Assembly: GCA_015522955.1 (NCBI GenBank)
Contig: WALG01000123.1
Coordinates: forward strand, 1-7,922
Length of the DNA: 7,922 bases
Reading direction: 5' to 3'
DNA from: DHVE2 group archaeon
GTDB taxonomy: Archaea > Thermoplasmatota > Thermoplasmata > Thermoplasmatales > Aciduliprofundaceae
Within the stretch, counting starts at the first letter, position 1. Each line of letters starts with the position of its first letter. Positions 6,598-7,922 of this stretch are shown piece by piece. The notes beneath the pieces are model-generated. The model made no database searches and was not told the DNA's origin. It was given only the letters and a program-made list of their open reading frames with translations. A program made the position numbers and the translations under genes.

Positions 6598-6617
6598 AAT
6601 ACCTTCAAAATTCCCAA

Positions 6618-6626
6618 TTTTTTATT
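6618..6626 (+). terminator. Oligo-T terminator after ileS
   Basis: A run of six T followed by ATT begins 20 nt after the ileS stop. Uninterrupted T-runs like this end transcription in archaea without a hairpin. A separate TATA box downstream supports a transcript boundary here. Confidence 0.6.
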
Positions 6627-6639
6627 AAAAAGGCCAATC

Positions 6640-6650
6640 TTAATATAAAT
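6640..6650 (+). promoter_or_regulatory. Probable TATA box of the cDPG synthetase-family gene
   Basis: TTAATATAAAT lies 29-40 bp upstream of the ATG at 6680. Archaeal spacing would put the transcription start near 6668-6671, giving a leader of only about ten nt that still includes much of the Shine-Dalgarno. Confidence 0.5.
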
Positions 6651-6667
6651 CCTACGCATGCCCTCAT

Positions 6668-6674
6668 GAGGTGA
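6668..6674 (+). promoter_or_regulatory. Shine-Dalgarno deciding the start at 6680
   Basis: GAGGTGA matches the complement of the archaeal 16S rRNA 3' end and stands five nt before the ATG. It supports 6680 as the start. Confidence 0.8.
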
Positions 6675-6679
6675 GAAAA

Positions 6680-7922
6680 ATGGTCAAGAAGAGAGTTCTG
6701 ATTCTAGGCGCAGCAGGTAGAGATTTCCACAACTTCAATGTGTTTTTCAGAGATAACCCCGAATATGAGGTAGTGGCTTTCACAGCGACTCAAATACCAG
6801 ATATAGAAGGGCGACTTTATCCTCCGGAACTGGCAGGAAAACTGTATCCAAACGGAATTCCCATTCTCGCTGAGGAGGATATGGAGAAAATAATAAGAGA
6901 GAAGAATGTTAATATTGTGGTATTTGCTTATTCAGATGTCCCTCACGAGCATGTAATGCACTTAGCATCTCGTGCACATGCAGCGGGAGCAGATTTCTGG
7001 CTTCTGGGACCAGAGAGTACGATGATAAAGAGCAAGAAGCCTATGATAGCAGTCACTGCTGTGAGAACTGGAAGCGGAAAGAGCCAGACTTCACGTAAGG
7101 TTTTCCGCTTGCTGAGAGATAAGGGTTTAAAAGTGGTGTCCATTCGCCATCCTATGCCCTATGGAGACCTTGTGAAGCAGAGGGTTCAGAGATTTGCATC
7201 TTACGAAGACCTAGATAAATATGAATGTACAATCGAGGAAAGAGAAGAATATGAGCCCTACATAGATATGGGTGGTGTGGTTTATGCAGGTGTGGACTAT
7301 GAGGCAATACTTCACGAGGCAGAGAAGGAGGCAGATGTGATAATCTGGGATGGCGGCAACAACGATTTTCCATTCTACAAACCTGACCTCTGGATTGTCG
7401 TAGCCGACCCTCATCGTCCTGGACACGAGATGAAATATCATCCCGGTGAGACGAATTTCCGTGCAGCAGATGTGATTGTGATTAACAAAATGGATACCGC
7501 AAACCGTGATGATATTCAGGAGATATTTGACAGCATTGAGAGAGCAAATCCCCAGGCCACCGTGATTGAGGCTGCCTCGCCACTTTTCGTGGATAAGCCC
7601 GAGTTGATAAAGGGTAAGAAGGTTCTTGTGGTGGAGGATGGCCCCACACTTACGCATGGAGGAATGAGATACGGTGCTGGCTACGTGGCTGCCAAAAGAT
7701 ACGGTGCCAGGGAGATAATAGACCCTAGACCCTATGCAGTCGGTTCAATAATTGATACCTACAAGAAATATACACATCTCCACGTGATTCTTCCGGCCAT
7801 GGGCTATGGTGAAAAGCAGATGAAAGAACTTGAAGAGACAATTAACAATGCTGATGCAGATGTTGTTGTAAGTGGTACACCCATAGATCTGAACCGCGTG
7901 GTGAAGGTAAATAAACCCATAG
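6680..7922 (+). CDS. Cyclic 2,3-diphosphoglycerate synthetase-family P-loop protein, 3'-truncated
   Basis: The reading frame is open for 414 codons to the window edge, so the C-terminus is missing. It resembles the archaeal COG2403 family, labelled either 'predicted GTPase' or cyclic 2,3-diphosphoglycerate synthase (CpgS, which closes 2,3-diphosphoglycerate with ATP to a thermoprotective and phosphate-storage solute in some methanogens). Visible are the N-terminal VLILGAAGRDFHNFNVFFRD (6-25), a Rossmann-like start; YPPELAG (47-53); a phosphate-binding loop AVRTGSGKSQTSRK (127-140); HPMPYGD (157-163); EREEYEP (187-193); WDGGNNDFPF (223-232), a Walker B-like region; VINKMDT (267-273), which matches the G4 NKxD pattern; VEDGPTLTHGGM (318-329); and DPRPYAVGS (348-356). 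The family is about 440-460 aa, so perhaps 30-45 residues are lost. The ATG is supported by a Shine-Dalgarno. Family identity is strong; the exact reaction is uncertain, since many members occur in archaea not known to make cDPG. Confidence 0.88.
   Translation, partial: MVKKRVLILGAAGRDFHNFNVFFRDNPEYEVVAFTATQIPDIEGRLYPPELAGKLYPNGIPILAEEDMEKIIREKNVNIVVFAYSDVPHEHVMHLASRAHAAGADFWLLGPESTMIKSKKPMIAVTAVRTGSGKSQTSRKVFRLLRDKGLKVVSIRHPMPYGDLVKQRVQRFASYEDLDKYECTIEEREEYEPYIDMGGVVYAGVDYEAILHEAEKEADVIIWDGGNNDFPFYKPDLWIVVADPHRPGHEMKYHPGETNFRAADVIVINKMDTANRDDIQEIFDSIERANPQATVIEAASPLFVDKPELIKGKKVLVVEDGPTLTHGGMRYGAGYVAAKRYGAREIIDPRPYAVGSIIDTYKKYTHLHVILPAMGYGEKQMKELEETINNADADVVVSGTPIDLNRVVKVNKPI

Noticed and set aside
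7211..7657. 148-aa minus-strand ORF near the right edge
   Set aside because: It is antisense to the cDPG synthetase-family gene, whose sense-strand protein shows clear conserved motifs throughout this stretch.
1..7922. CRISPR array, transposon, or toxin-antitoxin/defence system
   Set aside because: No spaced direct repeats, transposase or integrase motifs, or paired small toxin-like genes are visible; the genes are mostly housekeeping.

Overview
The window looks like archaeal chromosomal DNA from a Euryarchaeota-type organism. The evidence is an archaeal/eukaryotic-type isoleucyl-tRNA synthetase, a tRNA-Ser gene without an encoded CCA, TATA boxes centred about 26 bp upstream of start codons (leaderless mRNAs) mixed with Shine-Dalgarno-led genes, oligo-T terminators, and a cyclic 2,3-diphosphoglycerate synthetase-family gene. 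Codon use and overall style would suit the Thermoplasmatota (an Aciduliprofundum-like lineage), but that placement is a guess that the window cannot prove.

The first 17 bases are not genomic. They match the 3' part of the Nextera/Tn5 mosaic-end adapter, so the window begins at an assembly or read edge. They add a false start (MCIRDR) to an antiporter gene that is really cut off at its 5' end.

Layout, left to right: (1) 18-1005 (+), 5'-truncated CPA2-type Na+(K+)/H+ antiporter. (2) 1011-1094 (-), tRNA-Ser(CGA), convergent with the antiporter and only 5 bp from its stop. (3) 1155-2162 and 2165-2548 (-), two tightly linked genes for all-helical coiled-coil proteins of unknown function (335 and 127 aa). 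(4) 2579-3415 (-), isoaspartyl peptidase/L-asparaginase of the Ntn-hydrolase family, 30 bp upstream of the coiled-coil pair on the same strand. (5) A compact divergent promoter region whose two TATA boxes point to leaderless transcripts. (6) 3517-6597 (+), ileS, with a start moved 14 codons inside the longest ORF because a TATA box lies within the extra codons. (7) 6680 to the window end (+), cDPG synthetase-family P-loop protein, cut off at the right edge, with its own TATA box and a strong Shine-Dalgarno.

Most genes here are housekeeping: translation (ileS, tRNA-Ser), peptide/isoaspartate turnover, ion homeostasis and a probable compatible-solute/phosphometabolite enzyme. I see no mobile element, CRISPR array, toxin-antitoxin or defence system. 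The only truly undescribed content is the pair of coiled-coil genes. There is no gene-free stretch longer than about 110 bp.
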